A stretch of 64,000 nt of DNA from Hydractinia symbiolongicarpus (GCF_029227915.1 NC_079878.1:35119501-35183500), one strand, 5' to 3'; shown: positions 1 through 11,344, counted from the stretch's first letter. Notes: generated by a model not told the origin, from the sequence alone. Translations and numbers: made by a program.

Positions 1-1631
1 GATTGGTCCCACAGTAAAGATTGATTTATTTATATAAATATTTAAATGAAGCGCTACCACAGCGCCGAGTGTAATCGCTGAGTTCCGGCAATCACGTCAA
101 ATTAAAAAGAATGTTATTTCTTGGAGTCCAATTGTCTCATTTATGACATTAATCAGGTCACAGTCCAAATTTAGTTTAATTAAGTCCCACAGTCAATCGT
201 TTTATTGTTAAAAGCGACGCAACCTAGTGATATCAAAAAAAAATATCGCTAAATACATGTTGGTACGAATATGTGACCCAATCGTTGTAACTCAAACGGA
301 CTGACACCGTTAGAAAATCAATGAAATGTACTTTTTGAAACTGTCGCTATTTCTTCAGCGCGCGATAACGGCTAGGATTGGTCCCACATTAAACAATGAC
401 TTATTAATCTAAATTTTTTAATGAAGCGCTACAGAGCGCCCAGTGAAATCGCTGAGTTCCGGCAATCATGTCAAATTAAGAGGAATGTTATTTCTTGGAG
501 TCCAATTTTCTCATTTATCACATTTATCAGGTCACAGTCCAATGTTAGTTCAATTAAGTCCCACAGTCAATCGTTTCATTGTTAAAAGCGATGCAACCTA
601 GTAATTTCAGAAAAATATCGCTAAATACATGTTGGTACGAATATGTGACCCAACTGTTGTAACTCATACGGACTTACACCGTTAGAAAGTCAATGAAATG
701 TAGTTTTTGAAACTGTCGCTATTTCTTTAGCGGGAGATAACGGCTGCGATAGGTCCCAGAGTAAAAAAATGACTTATTAATCGAAATTTTTAAATGAAGC
801 GCTACCACATCCCCCAGTGTAATCGCTGAGTTCCCACAATCATGTCAAATTAAGAAAAACGTTATTTCTTGGAGACCAATTTTTCCATTTATCACATTTA
901 TCAGGTCAGAGTCGAAAGTTAGTTCAATTAAGTCCCACAGTCAATCGTTTCACTGTTAAAAACGATTCAACCTAGTAATATTAGATGTATATCGCTAAAT
1001 ACATGATGGGACGAATATGTGACCCAACCGTTGTAACTCAAACGGACTGACACCGTTAGAAAGTCAATGAAATGTAGTTTTTGATTCTGTCGATATTTCT
1101 TTACCGCGCGATAATTGATAGGATTGGTTCCACAGTAAAGAATGATTTATTTATCTAAATTTTTAAATGAAGCGCTACCACAGCGCCCAGTGTAATCGCT
1201 GAGTTCCGGCAATCACGACAAATGAAGAAGAATGTTATTTCTTGGAGTCCAATTGTCTCATTTATCACATTTATCTGTTCACAGTCCAATGTTAGTTCAA
1301 TTAAGTCCCACAGTCATCCGTTTCATTGTTAAAAGCGATGCAACCTAGTAATATCAGAACAACTTCGCTAAATACATGTTGGTACGAATATGTGACCCAA
1401 CCGTTGTAACTCAAACGGACTTACACCGTTAGAAAGTCAATGAAATGTAGTTTTTGAAACTGTCGCTATTTCTTTAGCGGGCGATAACGGCTAGGATAGG
1501 TCCCAGAGTTAAAAAATGACTTATTAATCGAAATTTTTAAATGAAGCGCTATCACATCCCCCAGTGTAATCGCTGAGTTCCGGCAATCATGTCAAATTAA
1601 GAAAAACGTTATTTGTTGGAGACCAATTCTT
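1..1631 (+). repeat. Left satellite block, monomers 1-5
   Basis: Monomers start at 1, 376, 748, 1122 and 1495. From monomer 3 on, two subtypes alternate. One opens gataggtcccagag, has ttattaatcgaaa and cacatccccc, and lacks dyad 1. The other opens gattggttccacag, has gatttatttatc, and keeps dyad 1. Monomer 1 is closely matched by monomer 14 (4855): both share the rare atatttaaatg, cattaatcaggtc, aaatttagtttaatt and gcgacgcaacc forms, at a distance of 4854 bases, or 13 monomers. No gene is seen. Confidence 0.9.
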
Positions 1632-3124
1632 CCATTTATCACATTTATCAGGTCAGAGTCGAAAGTTAGTTCAATTAAGTCCCACAGTCAATCGTTTCAC
1701 TGTTAAAAACGATTCAACCTAGTAATACCAGATGTATATCGCTAAATACATGATGGGACGAATATGTGACCCAACCGTTGTAACTCAAACGGACTGACAC
1801 CGTTAGAAAGTCAATGATATGTAGTTTTTGAAACTGTCGATATTTCTTTACCGCGCGATAACGGATAGGATTGGTTCCACAGTAAAGAATGATTTATTTA
1901 TCTAAATTTTTAAATGAAGCGCTACCACAGCGCCCAGTGTAATCGCTGAGTTCCAGCAATCACGACAAATGAAGAAGAAAGTTATTTCTTGGAGTCCAAT
2001 TGTCTCATTTATCACATTTATCTGTTCACAGTCCAATGTTAGTTCAATTAAGTCCCACAGTCATTCGTTTCATTGTTAAAAGCGATGCAACCTAGTAATA
2101 TCAGAAAAACTTCGCTAAATACATGTTGGTACGAATATGTGACCCAACCGTTGTAACTCAAACGGACTTACACCGTTAGAAAGTCAATGAAATGTAGTTT
2201 TTGAAACTGTCGCTATTTCTTTAGCGGGCGATAACGGCTAGGATAGGTCCCAGAGTAAAAAAATGACTTATTAATCGAAATTTTTAAATGAAGCACTGTC
2301 ACATCCCCCAGTGTAATCGCTGAGTTACGGCAATCATGTCAAATCAAGAAAAACGTTATTTCTTGGAGACCAATTTTCCCATTTATCACATTTATCAGGT
2401 CAGAGTCGAAAGTTAGTACAATTAAGTCCCACAGTCAATCGTTTCATTGTTAAAAGCGATGCAACCGAGTAATATCAGAAAAACTTCGCTAAATATATGT
2501 TGGTACGAATATGTGACACAACCGTTGAAACTCAAACGGACTGACACCGTTAGAAAGTCATTGAAATGTAGTATTTGAAACTTTCTCTATTTCTTTACCG
2601 CGCGATAACGGATAGGATTGGTTCCACAGTAAAGAATGAATTATTTATCTAAATTTTTAAATGAAGCGCTACCACTGCGCCCAGTGTAATCGCTGAGTTC
2701 CCGCAATCACGACAAATGAAAAAGAATGTTATTTCTTGGAGTCTAATTGTCTCATTTATCACATTTATCAGTTCACAGTCCAATGTTAGTTCAATTAAGT
2801 CCCACAGTCAATCGTTTCATTGTTAAAAGCGATGCAACCTAGTAATATCAGAAAAACTTCGCTAAATACATGTTGGTACGAATATGTGAAACAACCGTTG
2901 TAACTCAAACGGACTGACACCGTTAGAAAGTCAATGAAATGTAGTTTTTGAAACTGTCGCAATTTCTTCAGCGCGCGCTAACGGCTAGGATTGGTCCCAC
3001 ATTAAAAGATGACTTTTTTATCTTAATTCTTAAATGAAGCTCTACCACAGCGCCCAGTGTAATCGCTGAGTTCCGGCAATCATGTCAAATTAACAAGAAT
3101 GTTAATTCTTGGAGTCCAATTTTC
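1632..3124 (+). repeat. Four-monomer higher-order repeat, copy 1 (period 1493)
   Basis: This segment is repeated directly downstream at +1493. Shared rare markers include taataccagatgtat (about 1726 and 3219), gaagaagaaagtt, tgaagcactgtcacatcc, ttcccgcaatcacgac and ttaacaagaatgttaattc. Internal monomer starts are 1869, 2242, 2616 and 2989. The two subtypes of the left flank alternate inside it. Both boundaries fall inside a monomer, in the ccatttatcaca stretch. Confidence 0.9.
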
Positions 3125-4617
3125 CCATTTATCACATTTATCAGGTCAGAGTCGAAAGTTAGTTCAATTAAGTCCCACAGTCAATCGTTTCACTGTTAAA
3201 AACGATTCAACCTAGTAATACCAGATGTATATCGCTAAATACATGATGGGACGAATATGTGACCCAACCGTTGTAACTCAAACGGACTGACACCGTTAGA
3301 AAGTCAATGATATGTAGTTTTTGAAACTGTCGATATTTCTTTACCGCGCGATAACGGATAGGATTGGTTCCACAGTAAAGAATGATTTATTTATCTAAAT
3401 TTTTAAATGAAGCGCTACCACAGCGCCCAGTGTAATCGCTGAGTTCCAGCAATCACGACAAATGAAGAAGAAAGTTATTTCTTGGAGTCCAATTGTCTCA
3501 TTTATCACATTTATCTGTTCACAGTCCAATGTTAGTTCAATTAAGTCCCACAGTCATTCGTTTCATTGTTAAAAGCGATGCAACCTAGTAATATCAGAAA
3601 AACTTCGCTAAATACATGTTGGTACGAATATGTGACCCAACCGTTGTAACTCAAACGGACTTACACCGTTAGAAAGTCAATGAAATGTAGTTTTTGAAAC
3701 TGTCGCTATTTCTTTAGCGGGCGATAACGGCTAGGATAGGTCCCAGAGTAAAAAAATGACTTATTAATCGAAATTTTTAAATGAAGCACTGTCACATCCC
3801 CCAGTGTAATCGCTGAGTTACGGCAATCATGTCAAATCAAGAAAAACGTTATTTCTTGGAGACCAATTTTCCCATTTATCACATTTATCAGGTCAGAGTC
3901 GAAAGTTAGTACAATTAAGTCCCACAGTCAATCGTTTCATTGTTAAAAGCGATGCAACCGAGTAATATCAGAAAAACTTCGCTAAATATATGTTGGTACG
4001 AATATGTGACACAACCGTTGAAACTCAAACGGACTGACACCGTTAGAAAGTCATTGAAATGTAGTATTTGAAACTTTCTCTATTTCTTTACCGCGCGATA
4101 ACGGATAGGATTGGTTCCACAGTAAAGAATGAATTATTTATCTAAATTTTTAAATGAAGCGCTACCACTGCGCCCAGTGTAATCGCTGAGTTCCCGCAAT
4201 CACGACAAATGAAAAAGAATGTTATTTCTTGGAGTCTAATTGTCTCATTTATCACATTTATCAGTTCACAGTCCAATGTTAGTTCAATTAAGTCCCACAG
4301 TCAATCGTTTCATTGTTAAAAGCGATGCAACCTAGTAATATCAGAAAAACTTCGCTAAATACATGTTGGTACGAATATGTGAAACAACCGTTGTAACTCA
4401 AACGGACTGACACCGTTAGAAAGTCAATGAAATGTAGTTTTTGAAACTGTCGCAATTTCTTCAGCGCGCGCTAACGGCTAGGATTGGTCCCACATTAAAA
4501 GATGACTTTTTTATCTTAATTCTTAAATGAAGCTCTACCACAGCGCCCAGTGTAATCGCTGAGTTCCGGCAATCATGTCAAATTAACAAGAATGTTAATT
4601 CTTGGAGTCCAATTTTC
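3125..4617 (+). repeat. Four-monomer higher-order repeat, copy 2 (period 1493)
   Basis: Second copy of the preceding segment, with monomer starts at 3362, 3735, 4109 and 4482. Similarity breaks just after ccatttatcacac (about 4618), where this copy continues cttatcaggtcacagtcc and copy 1 continued into its own repeat. Over the stretches compared the copies are nearly identical, so the duplication is young relative to the divergence among neighbouring monomers. Confidence 0.9.
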
Positions 4618-7468
4618 CCATTTATCACACTTATCAGGTCACAGTCCAAAGTTAGTACAATTAAGTCCCACAGTCAATCGTTTCACTGTTATAAGCGATG
4701 CAACCTAGTAATATCAAATAAATGTCGCTAAGTACATGTTTGTACGAATATGTGACCCAACCGTTGAAATTCAAACGGACTGACACCGTTAGAAAGTCAG
4801 TGAAATGTAGTATTTGAAACTGTCTCTATTTCTTCAGCGCGCGCTAACGGCTAGGATTGGTCCCACAGTAAAGAATGATTTATTTATCTAAATATTTAAA
4901 TGAAGCGCTACCACAGCGCCGAGTGTAATCGCTGAGTTCCGGCAATCACGTCAAATTAAAAAGAATGTTATTTCTTGGAGTCCAATTGTCTCATTTATCA
5001 CATTAATCAGGTCACAGTCCAAATTTAGTTTAATTAAGTCCCACAGTCAATCGTTTTATTGTTAAAAGCGACGCAACCTAGTGATATCAAAAAAAAATAT
5101 CGCTAAATACATGTTGGTACGAATATGTGACCCAACTGTTGTAACTCATACGGACTTACACCGTTAGAAAGTCAATGAAATGTAGTTTTTAAAACTGTCG
5201 CTATTTCTTTAGCGGGCGATAACGGCTGCGATAGGTCTCAGAGTAAAAAAATGACTTATTAATCGAAATTTTTAAATGAAGCGCTACCACATCCCCCAGT
5301 GTAATCGCTGAGTTCCCGCAATCATGTCAAATTAAGAAAAACGTTATTTCTTGGAGACCAATTCTTCCATTTATCACATTTATCAGGTCAGAGTCGAAAG
5401 TTAGTTCAATTAAGTCCCAAGGTCATTCGTTTCATTGTTAAAAGCGATGCAACCTAGTAATATCAGAAAAACTTCGCTAAATACATGTTGGTACGAATAT
5501 GTGACCCAACCGTTGTAACTCAAACGGACTTACACCGTTAGAAAGTCAATGAAATGTAGTTTTTGAAACTGTCGCTATTTCTTTAGCGGGCGATAACGGC
5601 TAGGATAGGTCTCAGAGTAAAAAAATGACTTATTAATCGAAATTTTTAAATGAAGCACTGTCACATCCCCCAGTGTAATCGCTGAGTTACGGCAATCATG
5701 TCAAATTAAGAAAAACGTTATTTCTTGGAGACCAATTTTCCCATTTATCACATTTATCAGGTCAGAGTCGAAAGTTAGTACAATTAAGTCCCACAGTCAA
5801 TCGTTTCATTGTTAAAAGCGATGCAACCGAGTAATATCAGAAAAACTTCGCTAAATATATGTTGGTACGAATATGTGACACAACCGTTGAAACTCAAACG
5901 GACTGACACCGTTAGAAAGTCATTGAAATGTAGTATTTGAAACTTTCTCTATTTCTTTACCGCGCGATAACGGATAGGATTGGTTCCACAGTAAAGAATG
6001 ATTTATTTATCTAAATTTTTGAATGAAGCGCTACCACAGCGCCCAGTGTAATCGCTGAGTTCTGGCAATCACGACAAATGAAAAAGAATGTTATTTCTTG
6101 GAGTCTAATTGTCTCATTTATCACATTTATCAGTTCACAGTCCAATGTTAGTTCAATTAAGTCCCACAGTCAATCGTTTCATTGTTAAAAGCGATGCAAC
6201 CTAGTAATATCAGAAAAACTTCGCTAAATACATATTGGTACGAATATGTGAAACAACCGTTGTAACTCAAACGGACTGACACCGTTAGAAAGTCAATGAA
6301 ATGTAGTTTTTGAAACTGTCGCTATTTCTTCAGCGCGCGCTAACGGCTAGGATTGGTCCCACATTAAAAAAATGACTTTTTTATCTTAATTCTTAAATGA
6401 AGCTCTACCACAGCGCCCAGTGTAATCGCTGAATTTCGGCAATCATGTCAAATTAAGAAGAATGTTAATTCTTGGAGTCCAATTGTCTCCTTTATCACAT
6501 TGATCAGGTCACAGTCCAAAGTTAGTTCAATTAAGTCCCACAGTCAATCGTTTCATAGTTAAAAGCGATGCAACCTAGTAATATCAAAAAAACATCGCTG
6601 ACTACATGTTGGTACGAATATGTGACCCAACCGTTGTAACTCAAACGGCCTGACACAGTTAGAAATTAATGAAATGTAGTTTTTGAAACTGTTGCTATTT
6701 TTTCAGCGCGCGATAACAGATAGCATTGGTCCCACAGTAAAGAATGACTTTTGTCTTAATTCTTAAATGAAGCGCTACCACAGCGCCCAGTGTAATCGCT
6801 GAGTTCCGGCAATCATGTCAAATTAAGAAAAACGTTATTTCTTGGAGACCAATTTTCCCATTTATCACATTTATCAGGTCAGAGTCGAAAGTTAGTTCAA
6901 TTAAGTCCCACAGTCAATCGTTTCACTGTTAAAAACGATTCAACCTAGTAATATCAGATGGATAGCGCTAAATACATGATGGGACGAATATGTGACCCAA
7001 CCGTTGTAACTCAAACGGACTGACACCGTTAGAAAGTCAGTGAAATGTAGTATTTGAAACTGTCTCTATTTCTTCAGCGCGCGCTAACGGCTTGGATTGG
7101 TCCCACATTAAAAAAATGACCTTTTTATCTTAATTCTTAAATGAAGCGCTACCACAGCGCCCAGTGTAATCGCTGAGTTTCGGCAATCATGTCAAATTAA
7201 GAAAAACGTTATTTCTTGGAGACCAATTCTTCCATTTATCACATTTATCAGGTCAGAGTCGAAAGTTAGTTCAATTAAGTCCCACAGTCAATCGTTTCAC
7301 TGTTAAAAACGATTCAACCTAGTAATATCAGATGTATATCGCTAAATACATGATGGGACGAATATGTGACCCAACCGTTGTAACTCAAACGGACTGACAC
7401 CGTTAGAAAGTCAATGAAATGTAGTTTTTGAAACTGTCGATATTTCTTTACCGCGCGATAACGGATAG
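4618..7468 (+). repeat. Left satellite block, end of monomer 13 to monomer 20
   Basis: Monomer starts are 4855, 5230, 5604, 5978, 6351, 6723 and 7095. Monomers 16-17 (5604, 5978) reappear as monomers 22-23 (7841, 8215) at +2237, sharing the rare gaatgaagcgc. Monomers 19-20 (6723, 7095) reappear as 24-25 (8586, 8958) at +1863, sharing gacttttgtcttaattc and ggcttggattgg. No gene is seen. Confidence 0.85.
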
Positions 7469-9704
7469 GATTGGCTCCACAGTAAAGAATGATTTATTTA
7501 TCTAAATTTTTAAATGAAGCGCTACACAGCGCCCAGTGTAATCGCTGAGTTCCAGCAATCACGACAAATGAAGAAGAATGTTATTTCTTGGAGTCCAATT
7601 GTCTCATTTATCACATTTATCTGTTCACAGTCCAATGTTAGTTCAATTAAGTCCCACAGTCATTCGTTTCATTGTTAAAAGCGATGCAACCTAGTAATAT
7701 CAGAAAAACTTCGCTAAATACATGTTGGTACGAATATGTGACCCAACCGTTGTAACACAAACGGACTTACACCGTTAGAAAGTCAATGAAATGTAGTTTT
7801 TGAAACTGTCGCTATTTCTTTAGCGGGCGATAACGGCTAGGATAGGTCCCAGAGTAAAAAAATGACTTATTAATCGAAATTTTTAAATGAAGCGCTATCA
7901 CATCCCCCAGTGTAATCGCTGAGTTCCGGCAATCATGTCAAATCAAGAAAAACGTTATTTCTTGGAGACCTATTTTCCCATTTATCACATTTATCAGGTC
8001 AGAGTCGAAAGTTAGTACAATTAAGTCCCACAGTCAATCGTTTCATTGTTAAAAGCGATGCAACCGAGTAATATCAGAAAAACTTCGCTAAATATATGTT
8101 GGTACGAATATGTGACACAACCGTTGAAACTCAAACGGACTGACACCGTTAGAAAGTCATTGAAATGTAGTATTTGAAACTTTCTCTATTTCTTTACCGC
8201 GCGATAACGGATAGGATTGGTTCCACAGTAAAGAATGATTTATTTATCTAAATTTTTGAATGAAGCGCTACCACAGCGCCGAGTGTAATCGCTGAGTTCC
8301 GGCAATCACGACAAATGAAAAAGAATGTTATTTCTTGGAGTCTAATTGTCTCATTTATCACATTTATCAGTTCACAGTCCAATGTTAGTTCAATTAAGTC
8401 CCACAGTCAATCGTTTCATTGTTAAAAGCGATGCAACCTAGTAATATCAGAAAAACTTCGCTAAATACATGTTGGTACGAATATGTGAAACAACCGTTGT
8501 AACTCAAACGGCCTGACACAGTTAGAAATTAATGAAATGTAGTTTTTGAAACTGTTGCTATTTTTTCAGCGCGCGATAACGGATAGCATTGGTCCCACAG
8601 TAAAGAATGACTTTTGTCTTAATTCTTAAATGAAGCGCTACCACAGCACCCAGTGTAATCGCTGAGTTCCGGCAATCATGTCAAATTAAGAAAAACGTTA
8701 TTTCTTGGAGACCAATTTTCCCATTTATCACATTTATCAGGTCAGAGTCGAAAGTTAGTTCAATTAAGTCCCACAGTCAATCGTTTCACTGTTAAAAACG
8801 ATTCAACCTAGTAATATCAGATGGATATCGCTAAATACATGATGGGACGAATATGTGACCCAACCGTTGTAACTCAAACGGACTGACACCGTTAGAAAGT
8901 CAGTGAAATGTAGTATTTGAAACTGTCTCTATTTCTTCAGCGCGCGCTAACGGCTTGGATTGGTCCCACATTAAAAAAATGACCTTTTTATCTTAATTCT
9001 TAAATGAAGCGCTACCACAGCGCCCAGTGTAATCGCTGAGTTTCGGCAATCATGTCAAATTAAGAAGAATGTTATTTCTTGGAGTCCAATTGTCTCCTTT
9101 ATCACATTTATCATGTCACAGTACGAAGTTACGTCAATTAAGTCCCACAGTCAATCAATTCATAGTTAAAAGCGATGCAACCTAGTAATATCAGATGAAT
9201 ATCGCTAAATATATGTTGGTACGAATATTTGACCCAACCGATGTAACTCAAACGGCCTGACACCGTTAGAAAGTCAATGAAATGTAGTTTTTGAAACTGT
9301 TACTATTTCTTCAGTGCGCGATAACGGATAGGATTGGTCCCACAGTAAAGAATGACTTATTTATCTAAATTTTTAAATGAAGCGCTACCACAGCGCCGAG
9401 TGTAACCGCTGAGTTCCGGCAATCACGTCAAATTAGGAAGAATGTTATTTCTTGGAGTCCAATTGTCTCATTTATCACATTTAAAAGGTCACAGTCCAAA
9501 GTTAGTTCAATTAAGGGCCACAGTCAATCGTTTTATTGTTAAAAGCGATGCAATCTAGTGATATGAAAAAAATATCGCTAAATACAGGTTGGTATGAGTA
9601 TGTAACCCAACCGTTGTTACTCAACTGGACTGACACCGTTAGAAAGTCAATGAAATGGAGTTTTTGAAACTGTCGCTATTTCTTCAGCGCGCGCTAACGG
9701 CTAG
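7469..9704 (+). repeat. Left satellite block, monomers 21-26
   Basis: Monomer starts are 7469, 7841, 8215, 8586, 8958 and 9332. Monomer 23 is a hybrid. Up to gtgaaacaaccg it matches monomer 17; from ggcctgacacagttagaaatt onward it matches monomer 18. Monomers 25-26 are closely related to 27-28, sharing the rare gtgtaaccgctgag, atttaaaaggtcac and caggttggtatgag. That indicates a two-monomer duplication just before the transposon insertion. Confidence 0.85.
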
Positions 9705-9747
9705 GATTGGTCCCACATTAAAAAAATGTCTTTTTTTATCTTAATTC

Positions 9748-9751
9748 TTAA
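9748..9751. repeat. Target site duplication TTAA, left
   Basis: The last four satellite bases before the element. The same TTAA stands at 10492-10495, and uninterrupted relatives of this monomer read ttcttaaatgaag with a single TTAA. Confidence 0.92.
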
Positions 9752-9768
9752 CCTTATTCGGTCCGGGG
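9752..9768 (+). repeat. Left terminal inverted repeat of the MITE
   Basis: The 17 bases CCTTATTCGGTCCGGGG match the reverse complement of 10475-10491 at 16 positions. The third base is T here and C at the other end. The repeat runs directly into a further seven G, giving an 11-G run at 9765-9775. Confidence 0.92.
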
Positions 9769-9791
9769 GGGGGGGCGGATTCCGCCCCCCC
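9769..9791. repeat. Left subterminal G7/C7 palindrome of the MITE
   Basis: Seven G, then CGGA, a single T, TCCG and seven C form a perfect 11-bp dyad around one base. The same palindrome, one base different, lies near the other end at 10431-10453. Being shared by both ends, it is a structural part of the element and may be a transposase-binding or hairpin-forming site. It lies directly against the terminal repeat here, whereas the right copy is 21 bases away from its own. Confidence 0.85.
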
Positions 9792-10080
9792 TGACGGTTT
9801 CTTTTAATAACTCCTAATTGCTTTGTTATATGGCTATGATACTTACTGAGTTTCAACATTTATCTATTGGACACCTGCATGCTAATTTTTTAGGTCCCAT
9901 ACCTTTCAGAGTCTTTGATATTGGCCATTACTCGAAACTACCCCTAAAAATCTCTATGAAATCCTTATAATGGGGAAAATATAATAACTCCTGTTAGGAT
10001 TATCCTTAGAACTTGAAACTTGCAACACAACTTTATTTCATCAAGAAGAATCATTTTGAATAATTTGAACACGTGACTAA

Positions 10081-10165
10081 TCCGATTTCCCGATTTTGTC
10101 GGATTTTACCCGAAAATCGGAAAAAAACGGATTTTCGGGCAATTTTTGGCAATTTTTCATCCGAT
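10081..10165. repeat. Cluster of short inverted CGATTTT/AAAATCG motifs inside the MITE
   Basis: The stretch alternates CCGATTT, CGATTTTG, CGGATTTT, CGAAAATCGG and CGGATTTTCGGG. The clearest dyad is CCCGAAAATC (10109-10118) with GATTTTCGGG (10130-10139), a perfect 10-bp stem with an 11-base loop. A second possible pair is TCCGA (10081-10085) with TCGGA. It may be a degenerate internal repeat or a hairpin; role unknown. Confidence 0.65.
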
Positions 10166-10307
10166 CCATGTAAAAACCGGAAAATATGTTAAATAACTTT
10201 TATTTAACTTTCAGAAACTTCAAACAGAATGTAAAAATTTGCTCCAGAACAAAAGTAATTATATTTTAAGCAGATAGTGACATTTTTAACAATTTTCAAG
10301 CTTTTGA

Positions 10308-10315
10308 TGACGTCA
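10308..10315. promoter_or_regulatory. CRE-like octamer TGACGTCA in the MITE
   Basis: A perfect palindromic TGACGTCA, the consensus for CREB/ATF-type bZIP factors, with a related ATGACGTAC about 60 bases downstream. An eight-base match can occur by chance and no transcription unit is visible, so regulatory activity is only a possibility. Confidence 0.25.
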
Positions 10316-10430
10316 CAGAAAATGTGCTGACGCAAGCAAAATTTTTTTGGCGCCATTTTGTTCCTTTTATGACGTACTATAAGTGTGCCAAGTTTGATTC
10401 AATTTGAACAACCCTATGAAAAGTTATGGA

Positions 10431-10453
10431 GGGGGGGCAGAATCCGCCCCCCC
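10431..10453. repeat. Right subterminal G7/C7 palindrome of the MITE
   Basis: Seven G, CAGAATCCG, seven C. Read on the other strand it matches the left palindrome at 22 of 23 positions. One mismatch interrupts the dyad (A 10439 against C 10445). A 21-base spacer, 10454-10474, separates it from the terminal repeat. Confidence 0.85.
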
Positions 10454-10474
10454 GGTCATAGTATGTTCGAAAAA

Positions 10475-10491
10475 CCCCGGACCGAATAGGG
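10475..10491 (-). repeat. Right terminal inverted repeat of the MITE
   Basis: CCCCGGACCGAATAGGG is the inverted partner of 9752-9768. On the minus strand it starts CCCTATTCGG, the canonical-looking end for this superfamily. Confidence 0.92.
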
Positions 10492-10495
10492 TTAA
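10492..10495. repeat. Target site duplication TTAA, right
   Basis: Matches the TTAA at 9748-9751 and continues directly into the satellite sequence atgaagctctaccacagcgccc. Confidence 0.92.
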
Positions 10496-10823
10496 ATGAA
10501 GCTCTACCACAGCGCCCAGTGTAATTGTTGAGTTTCGGCAATCATGTCAAATTTAGAAGAATGTTATTTCTTGGAGTCCAATTGTCTCCTTTATTACATT
10601 TATCAGGTCACAGTACAAAGTTACTTCAATTAAGTCCCACAGTCAATCAAATCATAGTTAAAAGCGATGCAACCTAGTAATATCAGATGAATATCGCTAA
10701 ATACATGTTGGTACGAATATTTGACCCAACCGATGTAACTCAAACGGACTGACACCGTTAGAAAGTCAATGAAATGTAGTTTTTGAAACTGTTACTATTT
10801 CTTCAGTGCGCGATAACGGATAG

Positions 10824-11344
10824 GATTGGTCCCACAGTAAAGAATGACTTATTTATCTAAATTTTTAAATGAAGCGCTACCACAGCGCCGAGTGTAACCG
10901 CTGAGTTCCGGCAATCACGTCAAATTAAGAAGAATGTTATTTCTTGGAGTCCAATTGTCTCATTTATCACATTTAAAAGGTCACAGTCCAAAGTTAGTTC
11001 AATTAAGGCCCACAGTCAATCGTTTTATTGTTAAAAGCGATGCAACCTAGTGATATCAAAAAAAATATCGCTAAATACAGGTTGGTATGAGTATGTGACC
11101 CAACCGTTGTAACTCAACCGGACTGACACCGTTAGAAAGTCAATGAAATGGAGTTTTTGAAACTGTCGCTATTTCTTCAGCGCGCGCTAACGGCTAGGAT
11201 TGGTCCCACATTAAAAAAATGACTTTTTTATCTAAATTTTTAAATGAAGCGCTACCACAGTGCCGAGTGTAACCGCTGAGTTTCTGCAATCATGTCAAAT
11301 TAAGAAGAATGTTATTTCTTGGAGTCCAATAGTCTTCTTTATCA
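10824..11344 (+). repeat. Satellite monomers 28 and 29 (part), right of the MITE
   Basis: Monomer starts are 10824 and 11198. Monomer 28 closely matches monomer 26 on the other side of the insertion, sharing atttaaaaggtcac and caggttggtatgagtatg. This supports a two-monomer duplication of 25-26 into 27-28 that the MITE either followed or was not copied by. No gene is seen. Confidence 0.85.

Larger units (their letters stand above)
9752..10491. mobile_element. piggyBac-like non-autonomous DNA transposon (MITE), 740 bases
   Basis: The element is bounded by TTAA on both sides and has 17-base terminal inverted repeats: the left end reads CCTTATTCGGTCCGGGG and the right end, on the other strand, CCCTATTCGGTCCGGGG, one mismatch. 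TTAA target duplications with ends starting CCY are the hallmark of the piggyBac superfamily. A G/C palindrome sits just inside each end. The interior is A/T-rich, contains several short inverted repeats, and shows no reading frame that could be a transposase, so the element would depend on a transposase made elsewhere. Strand is arbitrary. Its composition (G and C homopolymer runs, TGACGTCA, ggcgccattttg) is unlike the satellite. Assignment to piggyBac rests on ends and target site only; another TTAA-targeting family is possible. Confidence 0.87.
9705..10823 (+). repeat. Satellite monomer 27, split by an insertion
   Basis: The two halves are 9705-9751 and 10492-10823. Removing the 740-base insert and one TTAA leaves 375 bases, a normal monomer length, and restores the usual ttcttaaatgaag junction. 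So the insert entered a complete monomer at its TTAA without losing satellite sequence. The monomer belongs to the subtype with tttttatcttaattcttaaatg. Confidence 0.95.

Noticed and set aside
10461-10480. A tRNA-like B box (gttcgaaaaacc) in the right end of the MITE, suggesting a SINE.
   Set aside because: The match to GGTTCGANNCC is out of spacing, there is no A box upstream, no A-rich tail, and the element has inverted ends with TTAA duplications, which SINEs do not.
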